In this document: positions 33,557-43,299 of the stretch, in pieces
Layout: each line of letters starts with the position of its first letter
How positions within the stretch are numbered: position 1 is the stretch's first letter
Origin: NORP240 sp046047495
GTDB taxonomy: Bacteria; Pseudomonadota; Gammaproteobacteria; Pseudomonadales; Pseudohongiellaceae
NCBI GenBank assembly: GCA_046047495.1
Contig: JBJOHV010000026.1
Coordinates: forward strand, 1-64,000
Reading direction: 5' to 3'
Length of the DNA: 64,000 bases
Notes under the pieces: model-generated
What the model was told of the DNA's origin: nothing
Database searches by the model: none
Seen by the model: only the letters and a program-made list of their open reading frames with translations
Made by a program: the position numbers and the translations under genes

Positions 33557-35611
33557 TCAGGCAGCCAACAGGCCCCGGTGCCTGAGCAGGGCATCGATCC
33601 TGGGTTCCCGGCCCATAAAGTCCTCGAACAGCAGCTTAGCCTTGCGCGTACCGCCCCGCGACAGGATCTTCTGCAGGTATTGCCGGCCGACTTCCTGATT
33701 CAGCACTCCGGCCTCTTCAAAACGGGAGAATACATCGGCAGACAACACTTCGGCCCAGAAATAACTGTAATAGCCTGCCGCATAACCGCCGGCGAAAATA
33801 TGGGAGAAACTGTTTTCGAAGCGATTGTAGTCCGGCACGGGCACGACGCTGGTCTGCTGTCGCACCTGGGCAATGGTCTTTCTCGCCGTATCCCGGTCCA
33901 GACCGTCACGCAGCATGTGTAACCGAAAGTCGAACAGCCCGAACTCCAGCTGGCGCATCATCTTGATACCCGCCTGATAATTGCGCGCCGCCAGCATACG
34001 CTCCAGCAGTGCCGCCGGCAGGGGCTCACCGGTTTGATAATGGGCGGATAGGAGTCCGATGGACTCCGGGTCCCAACACCAGTTCTCCATCAACTGGCTG
34101 GGCAGCTCCACCGCATCCCAGGCCACGCCATTGATGCCTGATACCCGCAGTTCGTCGGCCTGCGTGAGAACATGATGCAGGCCATGTCCAAATTCATGAA
34201 ACAGGGTGAGCACTTCGGTGTGGGTAAGCAGCGCCGGTGCTGACTCAGTGGGTTCAGAAAAATTGCATACCAGGTAGGTGGCCGGCAGATGGACTCTGCC
34301 TGTCTCGGTTTTTCTCCGTGACCGGCAATTGTCCATCCAGGCGCCACCCTGCTTGCCTTCCCTTGGAAACAGATCGAGAAAGAAGCGGGCCATCAGTGTT
34401 CCATTGCGGCTGATATCATAACTCTCAACGGATTCGTGCCATGTCTCATAGCCTGGGTTGGGTGTGATGTCCACGCCAAACAGTCGGCTCACAATGGTGA
34501 AGAGTCCCTGCCTGACCCTTTGCAACGGGAAATATTGACGCAGCTCCTCCTGGGAAATATCGAACAGGGCCTGCCGTTGCTTCTCGCTGAAATAAGCCAC
34601 ATCCCAGGGTTGCAGATCCGGTTCTCCCAGGTCCGCTGCGAATTGCCGCAGGGCGGTAATTTCCTCCAGTGCCCGCGGCCTGCTGTGCTGTGCCAATTGT
34701 TCCAAAAAGCGCAACACCTCTTCCGGGGTTTCTGCCATTTTCTTGGCGAGCGACTGCTCCGCATAGTTTTCAAAGCCAAGCAACGCGGCCATTTCCTGAC
34801 GAGCCTTCAGTATGTCCAGGATATTGGCCTGATTGTCCCAGGCGTGATAGAGGGGCTGCTGATCCGATGCGCGGGTGACGTAGGCATCATAGACCTCCTT
34901 GCGCAGGGTCCGGTCGTCCGCGTAGGTCATGACTGCATTGTAGGACGGAAAATCCAGGGTAACGAGATAACCTTGTTTTCCCCTGCGGTGTGCAGCGGCA
35001 GCCGCGGCTTCCATGGCTAACGGCGGCAGTCCGCGTAGCGCCTGTTCATTGGACAATAGTCTGGACCAGGCTTTGGTGCTGTCCAGCACATTGTTTCCGA
35101 ACCGGCTGGACAGGGCATTGAGTGTTTTCTCCAACGTTTTGAAACGGTCTTTGCGCTCCTTGTCCAGATGCACGCCGGCCAACCTGAAATCCAGCAGGTA
35201 ATCTTCCACAACTTTTTGCTGACTGGGAGTCAGGTGGCATTCCGCTGCCTTGGCGGCTAGGCTGCTGATGATCTTGTACAACCGTTCGTCCTGCCCCAGC
35301 CTGGTGTAGTAGTCGGATACCCTTTCCTGGCAGCGGTCGTATATCCCCCGCAGGGGTTCTGTGTTTTGCACATTGTGCAGGTGTCCGATCACGGACCAGG
35401 CATTGTTGAGACGTTCATCCAGATCTTCCAGCCTGGCGATCACATTGTGCCAGCCTGGATTTGCAACCACGGCAGGGTCGCTCAGCAAATCCTCCAGGGC
35501 TGTCAGGTTGTCGCCAATTAGCTGCTCGATGGCTGGCTCAAGGTGCTCGAGTTTAATGCGGGAAAAGGAGGGCAACTCAGTAATTGCCAACAAGGGATTG
35601 TCCGTGGTCAT
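33557..35611 (-). CDS. prlC: Oligopeptidase A (M3 zinc metallopeptidase)
   Basis: This 684-residue cytoplasmic peptidase has the zinc motif FHEFGHGLHH (His472, Glu473, His476) and the downstream ligand in DAVELPSQLMENW (Glu502). The length and the ending RIDALLRHRGL match E. coli PrlC/OpdA, which degrades short peptides including cleaved signal peptides. It is the last gene of a minus-strand run hemF-aroE-prlC, 24 bases after aroE. Confidence 0.95.
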   Translation of the reverse strand: MTTDNPLLAITELPSFSRIKLEHLEPAIEQLIGDNLTALEDLLSDPAVVANPGWHNVIARLEDLDERLNNAWSVIGHLHNVQNTEPLRGIYDRCQERVSDYYTRLGQDERLYKIISSLAAKAAECHLTPSQQKVVEDYLLDFRLAGVHLDKERKDRFKTLEKTLNALSSRFGNNVLDSTKAWSRLLSNEQALRGLPPLAMEAAAAAAHRRGKQGYLVTLDFPSYNAVMTYADDRTLRKEVYDAYVTRASDQQPLYHAWDNQANILDILKARQEMAALLGFENYAEQSLAKKMAETPEEVLRFLEQLAQHSRPRALEEITALRQFAADLGEPDLQPWDVAYFSEKQRQALFDISQEELRQYFPLQRVRQGLFTIVSRLFGVDITPNPGYETWHESVESYDISRNGTLMARFFLDLFPREGKQGGAWMDNCRSRRKTETGRVHLPATYLVCNFSEPTESAPALLTHTEVLTLFHEFGHGLHHVLTQADELRVSGINGVAWDAVELPSQLMENWCWDPESIGLLSAHYQTGEPLPAALLERMLAARNYQAGIKMMRQLEFGLFDFRLHMLRDGLDRDTARKTIAQVRQQTSVVPVPDYNRFENSFSHIFAGGYAAGYYSYFWAEVLSADVFSRFEEAGVLNQEVGRQYLQKILSRGGTRKAKLLFEDFMGREPRIDALLRHRGLLAA

Positions 35612-35635
35612 GGCTATGTCCAGTAGATTCTCAGG

Positions 35636-36487
35636 TTACGCTGACAGGCTTGTCCGTACCTGTTCGATGACTTCAGGGGTCGCCGGTTTGATGCCGCGCC
35701 ATATCCTGAATGATTCCGCCGCCTGTTCAACCAGCATGCCGAGCCCATCCAGCACCAGGCCGGCACCTCGCATTTTCCCCCAAGCGGTAAACGGCGTATC
35801 GCCCTTCGCATACAACATGTCATAACAACAAGTATCAGGGCCGACCAGCCTGGCATCCAGCGGCGGCACCTCGCCCTGCAGGCTGGCGGAGGTACCATTG
35901 ATTATAAGATCGTGGGCGGTGTCCAGATCACCATAGTCACATACCAAAAGGTTTGCCAGACCGCGGAATTCCTGCTGCAGCTGAACCGCCTTTTCCAGGG
36001 TCCGGTTGGCGATGGTGATTTGCAGTGGTGCTTCGTCCACCAGGCCCGCCAACGCGCCGCGCACCGCGCCTCCGGCACCCAGCATCAAGATGCGTTTGCC
36101 CTTGAGGGTTACACCATGATTGATGCGCAGGTCGGTAATCAGCCCCAGGCCATCGGTGTTGTCACCGCACAATGAGCCTGCGGAGTTCTGGTATAGCGTG
36201 TTGACCGCCCTTGCCCGGGACGCCCGGCCTGTACAGTCCTGCTTTACCATCTTAAAGGCGATCTCCTTGTATGGCACCGTGACATTCAAACCGGCACCAC
36301 CCTCGCGAAAGAACCGGGTCACGAAGTCCTCCACGGCATCCGCTTCCACAGTGATGGCGGAATATTCCAGGGTCTGCCCGGTCTGCCGGGCAAACAGGCT
36401 GTGAATCAGCGGGGATTTGCTGTGACTGACCGGATTTCCAATGACGGCATAGCGGGACAAGCGATCTGACCTTTGCTGTTGGGGCAT
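35636..36487 (-). CDS. aroE: Shikimate dehydrogenase
   Basis: This 283-residue NADP-dependent enzyme reduces 3-dehydroshikimate to shikimate in aromatic amino acid synthesis. The N-terminal substrate domain carries NPVSHSKSPLIHSLF and the catalytic Lys in NVTVPYKE. The Rossmann domain has GAGGAVRGALAGL and NRTLEKA. It sits between hemF and prlC with short gaps (24 bases each), the same neighbourhood as in Pseudomonas. Confidence 0.96.
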   Translation of the reverse strand: MPQQQRSDRLSRYAVIGNPVSHSKSPLIHSLFARQTGQTLEYSAITVEADAVEDFVTRFFREGGAGLNVTVPYKEIAFKMVKQDCTGRASRARAVNTLYQNSAGSLCGDNTDGLGLITDLRINHGVTLKGKRILMLGAGGAVRGALAGLVDEAPLQITIANRTLEKAVQLQQEFRGLANLLVCDYGDLDTAHDLIINGTSASLQGEVPPLDARLVGPDTCCYDMLYAKGDTPFTAWGKMRGAGLVLDGLGMLVEQAAESFRIWRGIKPATPEVIEQVRTSLSA

Positions 36488-36511
36488 TCAATGCGGGATG
36501 GTTCAGGCATG

Positions 36512-37423
36512 CTACACCCAGTTTCTGGGTACCAGGAACTCCTTGTACAGCCTTTCCTCCTCACTGCCCGGCTCCGGATGCCAATCGTAAATCCAGCGCA
36601 CCACCGGGGGCAGGGACATTAGAATCGACTCGGTGCGGCCCACGCCGGAGCGCAGGCCAAAGACAGTGCCGCGATCATAGATCAGATTGAATTCTGCATA
36701 GCGGCCGCGACGATATTCCTGAAAATGTTTATGGCGCTCGGTGTACGCGGTCGCTTTGCGCTTCGCCACGATAGGGACATAGGCCTTGGTATAGCTCTGG
36801 GCAATGCTCTTGACCATGGCCAGGCTCTGCTCGAAGCCAAGCTGGTTGAAGTCATCGAAGAACAGGCCGCCGATACCCCGCGGTTCACCCCGATGCTTCA
36901 GGAAGAAATAGTCGTCACACTCCTGCTTGAAGCGCGGGTACAGCTCTTGGCCGAATGGGTCACAGGCGGCCTTCGCGGTGGCATGCCATGCCTGACAATC
37001 GTCCTCAAAGCCATAATACGGTGTCAGATCATAGCCACCGCCGAACCACCAAACCGGTTCCTCGCCGTCCTTCTCGGCGACAAACATGCGGAAGTTGGCG
37101 TGGGAGGTGGGGACAAAGGGGTTTCTGGGGTGGATTACCAGGGAAACCCCCATGGCCTGGTAGGGCCTTCCTGCCAATTCCGGTCGGGTCGCCGTGGCGG
37201 ATTCCGGCAAAGATTTCCCGTGCACATGGGAAAACGCCACACCGCCTTTCTCGAACACCGCACCCTCGCTGATCACCCGGGTCAGACCCATGCCACCGGT
37301 TTCCCGTTCCCATTGGTCCTTGTTGAACTCCGCCTTGCCGTCCTCGGCTGCCAATTGGGTGCATATATCCTCCTGCAGTTGCAGCAGAAAGTCCTTCACC
37401 CCCGTTACATGACTTGCGTCCAC
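36512..37423 (-). CDS. hemF: Oxygen-dependent coproporphyrinogen III oxidase
   Basis: This 303-residue enzyme converts coproporphyrinogen III to protoporphyrinogen IX with O2 in heme synthesis. Motifs are WWFGGGYDLTPYYGFEDD, KHRGEPRGIGGLFFDD and the C-terminal PRNWV. The start is GTG at 37423, preceded by AGAGGA. A perfect 14-base palindrome lies just upstream (37444-37457), which may be an operator. Confidence 0.96.
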   Translation of the reverse strand: MDASHVTGVKDFLLQLQEDICTQLAAEDGKAEFNKDQWERETGGMGLTRVISEGAVFEKGGVAFSHVHGKSLPESATATRPELAGRPYQAMGVSLVIHPRNPFVPTSHANFRMFVAEKDGEEPVWWFGGGYDLTPYYGFEDDCQAWHATAKAACDPFGQELYPRFKQECDDYFFLKHRGEPRGIGGLFFDDFNQLGFEQSLAMVKSIAQSYTKAYVPIVAKRKATAYTERHKHFQEYRRGRYAEFNLIYDRGTVFGLRSGVGRTESILMSLPPVVRWIYDWHPEPGSEEERLYKEFLVPRNWV

Positions 37424-37443
37424 TGATCTGTCCTCTAATATTT

Positions 37444-37457
37444 AAAGCAATTGCTTT
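37444..37457. promoter_or_regulatory. Perfect palindrome upstream of hemF, candidate operator
   Basis: AAAGCAATTGCTTT is a perfect 14-base palindrome 20 bases before the hemF GTG, in an AT-rich stretch that is otherwise unlike the flanking sequence. It has the size of a dimeric repressor site, but I cannot assign a regulator. Confidence 0.4.
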
Positions 37458-37558
37458 GTTAAATCACTTGCGCCTGCCGATCTGACGCCCTGCCAGGCGG
37501 TCCGGGGACCAGTGTAGTGGCCGGCGGCTATTGGATATTAATCTGGATCGGATTTCGG

Positions 37559-38059
37559 TCAGATCAGGTCCTGCAGGGCGCGATCCTGCTCCAGTACTTT
37601 CTGGACATTCTGCTCCCGCTCCGCACGCAGCCTCTCCATCAGGGACTCATCCCCGATGGCCATCATCTGAGCCGCCAGAAACGCAGCGTTTTTTGCTCCA
37701 GTGCGGCCGATGGCTACAGTGGCAACCGGGATCCCGGCCGGCATCTGCACCGTGGACAGCAGCGCATCCATGCCCTGCAGGGGACCCGCATCGATGGGCA
37801 CGCCGATGACCGGCTTGATGGTATGGGCCGCCGTGGCACCGGCCAGATGGGCGGCCAGCCCGGCACCGCAAATGAAAACCTGACAGCCACGATTGACCGC
37901 ATCATTGATGTACTGCTGGGTGTTGGCCGGGGTCCGATGGGCCGACGTGATTTTCATCTCGTAATCGATCTGCAGGATCTTGAAAATTTCCGTGGCACCC
38001 TGCATGACTTCCAGATCGGATTTGGAGCCCATCAGGATCGCGACAAACGGTTTGCTCAT
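37559..38059 (-). CDS. purE: N5-carboxyaminoimidazole ribonucleotide mutase PurE
   Basis: This 166-residue enzyme moves the carboxyl group from N5-CAIR to CAIR in purine synthesis. It has the conserved MGSKSDLEVM loop, SAHRTP with the catalytic His, GAGLAAHLAG, and GVPIDAGPLQGMDALLS. Its usual partner purK is not adjacent. It lies between hemF (135-base gap) and dprA (67-base gap), all on the minus strand. Confidence 0.96.
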   Translation of the reverse strand: MSKPFVAILMGSKSDLEVMQGATEIFKILQIDYEMKITSAHRTPANTQQYINDAVNRGCQVFICGAGLAAHLAGATAAHTIKPVIGVPIDAGPLQGMDALLSTVQMPAGIPVATVAIGRTGAKNAAFLAAQMMAIGDESLMERLRAEREQNVQKVLEQDRALQDLI

Positions 38060-38126
38060 TGCTGTGGCCTCTTCGAAAATGGCAAATGCGGGAAGCTACC
38101 TGAGGGATCGGCTTCCTGCAAGCTGC

Positions 38127-39257
38127 TTAGTGGGTGCGGCGAAAGCGTCCGCCGCAAGGCTCCACGATTCCGCGCAATTCCAGTTCCACGAGGCTGCTGC
38201 TGACCGCCGGCAGGTCCAGCCCACTGTCCTGCACCAGGGCATCCAGGGATCGCTCGTCAAAGCCCAACGTGTGAAGAACCCGCCGGGCCAGTTTGGACAA
38301 GACGGACTCGTCCGTGACAGTCCCCTCCCCGGCAGGATCCAGGGAGGCCTGCTTCAATGTCGAGCGTTGCAGCTGCACCAGCGGGCCCAGCTCCTCAAGG
38401 ATACATTCCACTGAGTCCACCAGCTTGGCACCTTGCCGAATCAGTTCATGACAGCCCCTGGCTTGCGGGTTGCCGATGGCGCCTGGCAGGGCGAACACCT
38501 CCCGATTCTGTTCCAGTCCGTGACGCGCTGTGATCAGAGAGCCGCTGCCGGTGGTTGCCTCCACCACCAGAACCCCGAGACTCATACCACTGATGATGCG
38601 ATTGCGCTGGGGGAAATGGGCTGCCAGGGGCGGAGCTCCCAGAGGAAACTCTGATACCAATACTCCCTGTTCCAGTATCGCCTGCGCCAGCTGTCGATTG
38701 GATGGGGGATAGACGACATCGACACCAGTCCCCAGCACGGCGACGGTGGGAGCATTTACGCTCAGCGCGCCACGATGGGCCTGGGTATCGATCCCGCGCG
38801 CCATGCCGCTGCAAATACACAGGCCCCGCCTGGCCAACTCCGAGGCGAGCCACAGGCCGTGATGGAGTCCTGCGGCACTGGCACCGCGACTTCCCACCAC
38901 AGCCAACTGGGGCAAACGCAGTACGGCGGGATTGCCGCGGATATAGAGCAGGGGCGGGGGGCGACTGATGAGTTTCAGCAGCACCGGGTAAGCGGGGTCT
39001 TCGAAGGTGATGATGCCGTTGTTGCCCTGGGTGGACCACTGGAGATCCGCTGCCACCTGCCCGTCCGGGGCATAATCCAGGGTTTGCAGCACCGCCAGTT
39101 GGGGAGGTTCAACACCCAGCGCTGCCAGGGCTTCGGTGTCGGCTGTCCTGATCTGTTGCACGCTGCCCAGCGCAGATAACAGACTACCGAGCAGTCCACC
39201 GCCGAAATGCGGATGGTGGACAAGCGTCAGGTAGCGGGCTGTGGTGGCGGTGTCCAA
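38127..39257 (-). CDS. dprA: DNA-processing protein DprA (Smf)
   Basis: This 376-residue protein has the DprA Rossmann fold (GSRGASAAG, CSGMARGIDTQAHRGAL, SEFPLGAPPLAAHFPQRNRIISG) and a C-terminal winged-helix DML1-like domain (about residues 300-365). In transformable bacteria it loads RecA onto incoming single-stranded DNA. The start is TTG at 39257, supported by AAGGA eight bases upstream. It forms a minus-strand series with the LysM gene, as in Pseudomonas. Confidence 0.92.
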   Translation of the reverse strand: MDTATTARYLTLVHHPHFGGGLLGSLLSALGSVQQIRTADTEALAALGVEPPQLAVLQTLDYAPDGQVAADLQWSTQGNNGIITFEDPAYPVLLKLISRPPPLLYIRGNPAVLRLPQLAVVGSRGASAAGLHHGLWLASELARRGLCICSGMARGIDTQAHRGALSVNAPTVAVLGTGVDVVYPPSNRQLAQAILEQGVLVSEFPLGAPPLAAHFPQRNRIISGMSLGVLVVEATTGSGSLITARHGLEQNREVFALPGAIGNPQARGCHELIRQGAKLVDSVECILEELGPLVQLQRSTLKQASLDPAGEGTVTDESVLSKLARRVLHTLGFDERSLDALVQDSGLDLPAVSSSLVELELRGIVEPCGGRFRRTH

Positions 39258-39302
39258 GCAGATCTTCCTTGATCCGGGCCGGACGGTGTGAGCCTGACGA
39301 GG

Positions 39303-40391
39303 TCAGGGATTGGTGACGATATCACCGATTCCGGTGGGTTCAGTTATAGTCAGGATTACCCCATAGCTCAACTTTTCGAAGGTTCGGTATACCAGCAGGG
39401 TGCCGATCTCTTTGTTTGGCAACTGCAGCCGGTCATTGGTGAACACGTCCCGAACCTGATCACCGAAGCCTTTGCGGCTGCGGCCCTTGTCGTCAACCAT
39501 GCGTTCACCGGGTTTCTCGATACTGAGCACATTGCCCATCTCCAGACCGTCCCGGCTGCCCAGGTTGATGACCACCGAATCCAGCAGGGATGCCAATCGC
39601 TCCCCTGTGGTTAGCGCTATGATGTTGCCATCGATGGCTTGGGACGGCTCGGTGGGAAATATGGTGGGATCGAGCCGGGTTTCTTCACGCACCAGCAAAT
39701 GGTCCCCTACCTTGATTTCACTGGCGCTGGAATTGATCAGCATTCTCTTCACGTCATCCGCCTCGTGGGCAATGATAGTGGCGAAACCCAGGGTGACCAG
39801 TTCCACACCAAGGGACTCCTTGCCATCCAGGTATTCATTCACCTGGCGATAGATCTCGAAAGACCCGGCACCTGCCGGCCAGTTGCCACGGGCATAGATT
39901 TCATCCCCGGTACCAATGATCAGGTTATTGCCGATAGTGGAGACAATATAGGGTGCCGCTGCAAACACCTCCGGCGGAACAATCCGGTTGGTGGTGAAAC
40001 TGCTGTTGATATTCTCCAGGGCGATGGCGGGAATGGAACTGGTCATGGGAATTTCGCGGACTTCCGGTGCCAGGCGCTCCACCAGCATGCTGCGCTGGGC
40101 TACCAGGCGCGGCATGCCGTTCACCGAATCCACCCTGATCACATCACCGGGATAGATCGCCTCGGGATTGTCCAAATAGCGATCGGGCAGCCACACGTCT
40201 GGCCACCGCAGCGGGTCCTGCAGAAACTGGCTGGCGATATTCCACAGGGTGTCGTTTTCCTGGACCGTATAGGATTCGGGATAATCCCGCAGGAACAGGG
40301 AGGCCTGGCCCCAGGCCGGTGCCGTGCACAGCAAGCTGATGAGTGACAGGACCCCGGCTTGAATGAATTGCACGCTTGCAAGGTTCTTCAT
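39303..40391 (-). CDS. LysM peptidoglycan-binding domain protein
   Basis: The 362-residue exported protein has a signal peptide ending near residue 28 (APAWGQ). An N-terminal LysM domain follows (YTVQENDTLWNIASQFLQDPLRWPDVW, continuing to IYPGDVIRV, about residues 38-90), then a long region of unknown fold. It resembles the conserved LysM protein found divergent from def in Pseudomonas. Cell-wall association is likely; the exact role is unknown. I chose the ATG at 40391, where the signal peptide begins. Confidence 0.88.
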   Translation of the reverse strand: MKNLASVQFIQAGVLSLISLLCTAPAWGQASLFLRDYPESYTVQENDTLWNIASQFLQDPLRWPDVWLPDRYLDNPEAIYPGDVIRVDSVNGMPRLVAQRSMLVERLAPEVREIPMTSSIPAIALENINSSFTTNRIVPPEVFAAAPYIVSTIGNNLIIGTGDEIYARGNWPAGAGSFEIYRQVNEYLDGKESLGVELVTLGFATIIAHEADDVKRMLINSSASEIKVGDHLLVREETRLDPTIFPTEPSQAIDGNIIALTTGERLASLLDSVVINLGSRDGLEMGNVLSIEKPGERMVDDKGRSRKGFGDQVRDVFTNDRLQLPNKEIGTLLVYRTFEKLSYGVILTITEPTGIGDIVTNP

Positions 40392-40502
40392 CTTTTGAAT
40401 TCCATGGGCCGCAAGGCCGATAATCTTAGCAATAAGGTATACTCCGAACCAGTTGTAGTTCACAGTTCCGCCAAATGCCCACGTTTGAGAACCACAGGAA
40501 AT

Positions 40503-41009
40503 ATGGCCATTCTTCAGATACTTGAGTTTCCCGATTCCCGGCTGCGCAAGGTCGCAGCACCGGTGACGTCATTCGACGAGTCCCTGGGTCAACTCATCGA
40601 CGACATGCTGGAAACCATGTATGACGCCAACGGTATCGGCCTGGCCGCTACCCAGGTTAACGTGCATAAGCGCCTGCTTGTCATAGATGTATCGGAAAAT
40701 CGTGATGGTCCTCTAGTTTTTATTAACCCTGAAGTATCGGTGCTGGACCCTACATTGTCCGAGTACGATGAGGGCTGCCTGTCGGTACCGGGGTTTTACG
40801 AGACCGTGTCCCGTCCCTGCGCGGTTCTCATCAAGGCCCAGGATCGGGACGGCACGGCATTCGAGATGGAAGCCAGCGGCTTGCTGGCAACCTGCATCCA
40901 ACATGAAATCGATCACCTCAATGGCAAGCTGTTCGTCGATTATCTGAGCATCCTCAAGCGCAATCGCATCAGGAGCAAGCTGGAAAAAGAGCAGCAGAAG
41001 ACGGCCTGA
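40503..41009 (+). CDS. def: Peptide deformylase
   Basis: This 168-residue metalloenzyme removes the formyl group from nascent proteins. All three motifs are present: GIGLAATQV, EGCLSVPG and QHEIDHLNG (HExxH). The ATG at 40503 gives the expected start MAILQILEFPD. The stop overlaps the fmt start (TGATG), forming the common def-fmt pair. It is divergent from the LysM gene across 111 bases. Confidence 0.97.
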   Translation: MAILQILEFPDSRLRKVAAPVTSFDESLGQLIDDMLETMYDANGIGLAATQVNVHKRLLVIDVSENRDGPLVFINPEVSVLDPTLSEYDEGCLSVPGFYETVSRPCAVLIKAQDRDGTAFEMEASGLLATCIQHEIDHLNGKLFVDYLSILKRNRIRSKLEKEQQKTA

Positions 41010-41971
41010 TGCAAGCCTTGCGCATCGTGTTTGCCGGAACTCCTGCGTTCGCCGCCAGTCACTTGCAGGCCATCCTGGCCTCAGACCATCAGGTCATCGC
41101 GGTCTATACCCAGCCTGACCGGCCGGCCGGACGCGGCAAGCAGTTGCAGTCCAGCCCGGTAAAAGCGCTGGCGCTGTCCCACCATCTGCCGGTGTTGCAA
41201 CCCCTTTCCCTCAAAGATCCAGAGGCCCAGGCCCGGCTCGCCAGTCTTCAGCCCGACCTCATGGTGGTGGTGGCCTATGGTCTGATTTTGCCGGCGGCAG
41301 TGCTGGCCATTCCCCGCTTCGGCTGTATCAACGTCCATGCCTCATTGTTGCCCCGCTGGCGGGGTGCCGCACCCATCGAGCGTTGTCTGCTGGCGGGGGA
41401 CGCAGAGACCGGTGTCACCATCATGCAAATGGATCCGGGTCTGGACACCGGTGCCATGCTGCACAAAGCCGCGGTTGCCATCTCTCCGGATGACAACCGA
41501 CTCAGTCTGGAGCACAAACTGGCAGAGGTCGGGACCCAGGCACTGCGTTACACCCTGGACAATCTGGACAGCCTGCAGGCGAAGGCCGTGCCCCAGGATG
41601 ATCGGCTCAGCACCTATGCCAGCAAACTGGACAAGGCGGAAGCACTGGTTGATTGGACATTGCCCGCAGCTTTTATCGAACGCCAGGTGCGAGCAGGCAT
41701 CGGACGCCACCCGGCCTATAGTGGACTGTTGGGTGAACGTGTGCGCTTACTCCGGGCGCGGGCCGTGGTAACGTCGGACACCCAGCCTCCCGGCACCATC
41801 CTGAGCGCGGCGGATGGGACTCTGCTGGTTGCCTGCGGGGAGGGCGCTCTGGCGGTGTCCGAAGTCCAGCTGCCGGGCAAAAACCCGGTGCGGATTGATG
41901 ATCTGCTGAATGCCAGGGCTGCTCGGTTCACGGTCGGCCACCGCTTTGAGACGCCGGACTTGCCCTCTTGA
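41009..41971 (+). CDS. fmt: Methionyl-tRNA formyltransferase
   Basis: This 320-residue enzyme formylates initiator Met-tRNA using 10-formyl-tetrahydrofolate. The N-terminal Rossmann domain has the folate and catalytic motif NVHASLLPRWRGAAPIE and GVTIMQMDPGLDTGAML. The C-terminal OB-fold binds tRNA. It is coupled to def by a 1-base overlap and to rsmB by overlap of the stop. Confidence 0.97.
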   Translation: MQALRIVFAGTPAFAASHLQAILASDHQVIAVYTQPDRPAGRGKQLQSSPVKALALSHHLPVLQPLSLKDPEAQARLASLQPDLMVVVAYGLILPAAVLAIPRFGCINVHASLLPRWRGAAPIERCLLAGDAETGVTIMQMDPGLDTGAMLHKAAVAISPDDNRLSLEHKLAEVGTQALRYTLDNLDSLQAKAVPQDDRLSTYASKLDKAEALVDWTLPAAFIERQVRAGIGRHPAYSGLLGERVRLLRARAVVTSDTQPPGTILSAADGTLLVACGEGALAVSEVQLPGKNPVRIDDLLNARAARFTVGHRFETPDLPS

Positions 41972-43266
41972 CGCCTGTGTCAGCCCGGGCCCGGGCCTCT
42001 ATCGTACTGTCCTCCCTCTTGGCCCAATCCGGATCCCTGGCCTCCCTGCTTGACGACCTGCCGCCCGGTACTGACAGCGGGCTGCTGCAGGAGCTGTGCT
42101 ATGGCAGCTGCCGCCACTTTCATGAGCTGGATTTTCTAGTCGCGCAGTTGCTGGATAAGCCCCTGCGCAACAAGGATCAGGACCTTCGCTGTCTGTTGAT
42201 CATGGGCATTTACCAGTTGCGCCATCTGCGCATTCCGGACCATGCCGTGGTCAACGAAACAGTGGCGGCCACCCGGGAACTGGGCAAGAGTTGGGCCAGC
42301 GGACTGGTCAACGCCGTCTTGCGCAACTACCTCAAAGCCCTGCCCGAACTGGAGCTCAAGCTGGCCAAAGCGACCGCGGAGGTGCGCCATTCCCACCCCT
42401 ACTGGCTGATCCGCGCCTTGCGAAACGACTGGCCAGACCTGGAGCCGGCCATTCTGGCCGCCAATAATCAGCGCGCGCCCATGACACTGCGTATCAATAC
42501 CGGCAAAATCACCCGAAGCGCCTATATCGAGCAACTGGTGGCAGCCGGCAAGGCTGCCTCCCCCGGGGAATTGACCGACACGGCGGCATATCTGGCAACA
42601 CCTTGTCCAATCAGTGAGCTGCCAGGTTTCAACGAGGGGATGGTCAGTGTCCAGGACGAGGCGTCCCAGCTGGTGGCTGCCATGCTGAACTTGCAACCCG
42701 GACAACGGGTACTGGATGCCTGTGCTGCGCCTGGCGGCAAGACGGGTCTGATGTTGGAATCCGAACCCGGCCTGGCTTCCCTTCTGGCACTGGACATCAA
42801 TGCCGCGCGCCTGACCGGGATTCAGCAGAATCTGCAGCGGCTGGGATTGGTGGCAACTGTGCAACAGGGAGATGCGGGCCGGCCTGACCAATGGTGGGAT
42901 GGCACACCGTTCGATCGCATTTTGCTGGATGCACCGTGTTCTGCCACCGGGGTCATCCGTCGCCACCCGGACATCAAACTATTGCGACAGGCGGCGGACA
43001 TCGAAAAACTCCACCTGCGGCAGCTCAACCTCTTGAGCCGTTTGTGGGCTTGCCTGACTCCGGGTGGTCAACTGTTATATACCACCTGTTCGGTGCTGCG
43101 GCGTGAAAACGAGGAAGTGATTGGCGCCTTTCTGAACGGCCATCCGGATGCTAAAAATGCAGCCATCACGGCCGATTGGGGAGTAGAATGCCGCTTCGGG
43201 AGACAACTGCTTCCCCAACCGTTGGGTACCGATGGATTTTATTACTGCCGATTATTGAAGCAGTAG
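41968..43266 (+). CDS. rsmB: 16S rRNA (cytosine-967-C5)-methyltransferase RsmB
   Basis: This 432-residue enzyme has an N-terminal NusB-like RNA-binding domain (about residues 1-140) and a C-terminal SAM methyltransferase domain. Motif I is DACAAPGGKT, motif IV is DAPCSATGVIRRHPDIK with the release Cys, and motif VI is YTTCSVLRREN with the catalytic Cys. The apparent start is TTG at 41968, overlapping the fmt stop. Confidence 0.95.
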   Translation: MTPVSARARASIVLSSLLAQSGSLASLLDDLPPGTDSGLLQELCYGSCRHFHELDFLVAQLLDKPLRNKDQDLRCLLIMGIYQLRHLRIPDHAVVNETVAATRELGKSWASGLVNAVLRNYLKALPELELKLAKATAEVRHSHPYWLIRALRNDWPDLEPAILAANNQRAPMTLRINTGKITRSAYIEQLVAAGKAASPGELTDTAAYLATPCPISELPGFNEGMVSVQDEASQLVAAMLNLQPGQRVLDACAAPGGKTGLMLESEPGLASLLALDINAARLTGIQQNLQRLGLVATVQQGDAGRPDQWWDGTPFDRILLDAPCSATGVIRRHPDIKLLRQAADIEKLHLRQLNLLSRLWACLTPGGQLLYTTCSVLRRENEEVIGAFLNGHPDAKNAAITADWGVECRFGRQLLPQPLGTDGFYYCRLLKQ

Positions 43267-43299
43267 ACACAACCCGATACATCGCGATCGAGACCGTTA

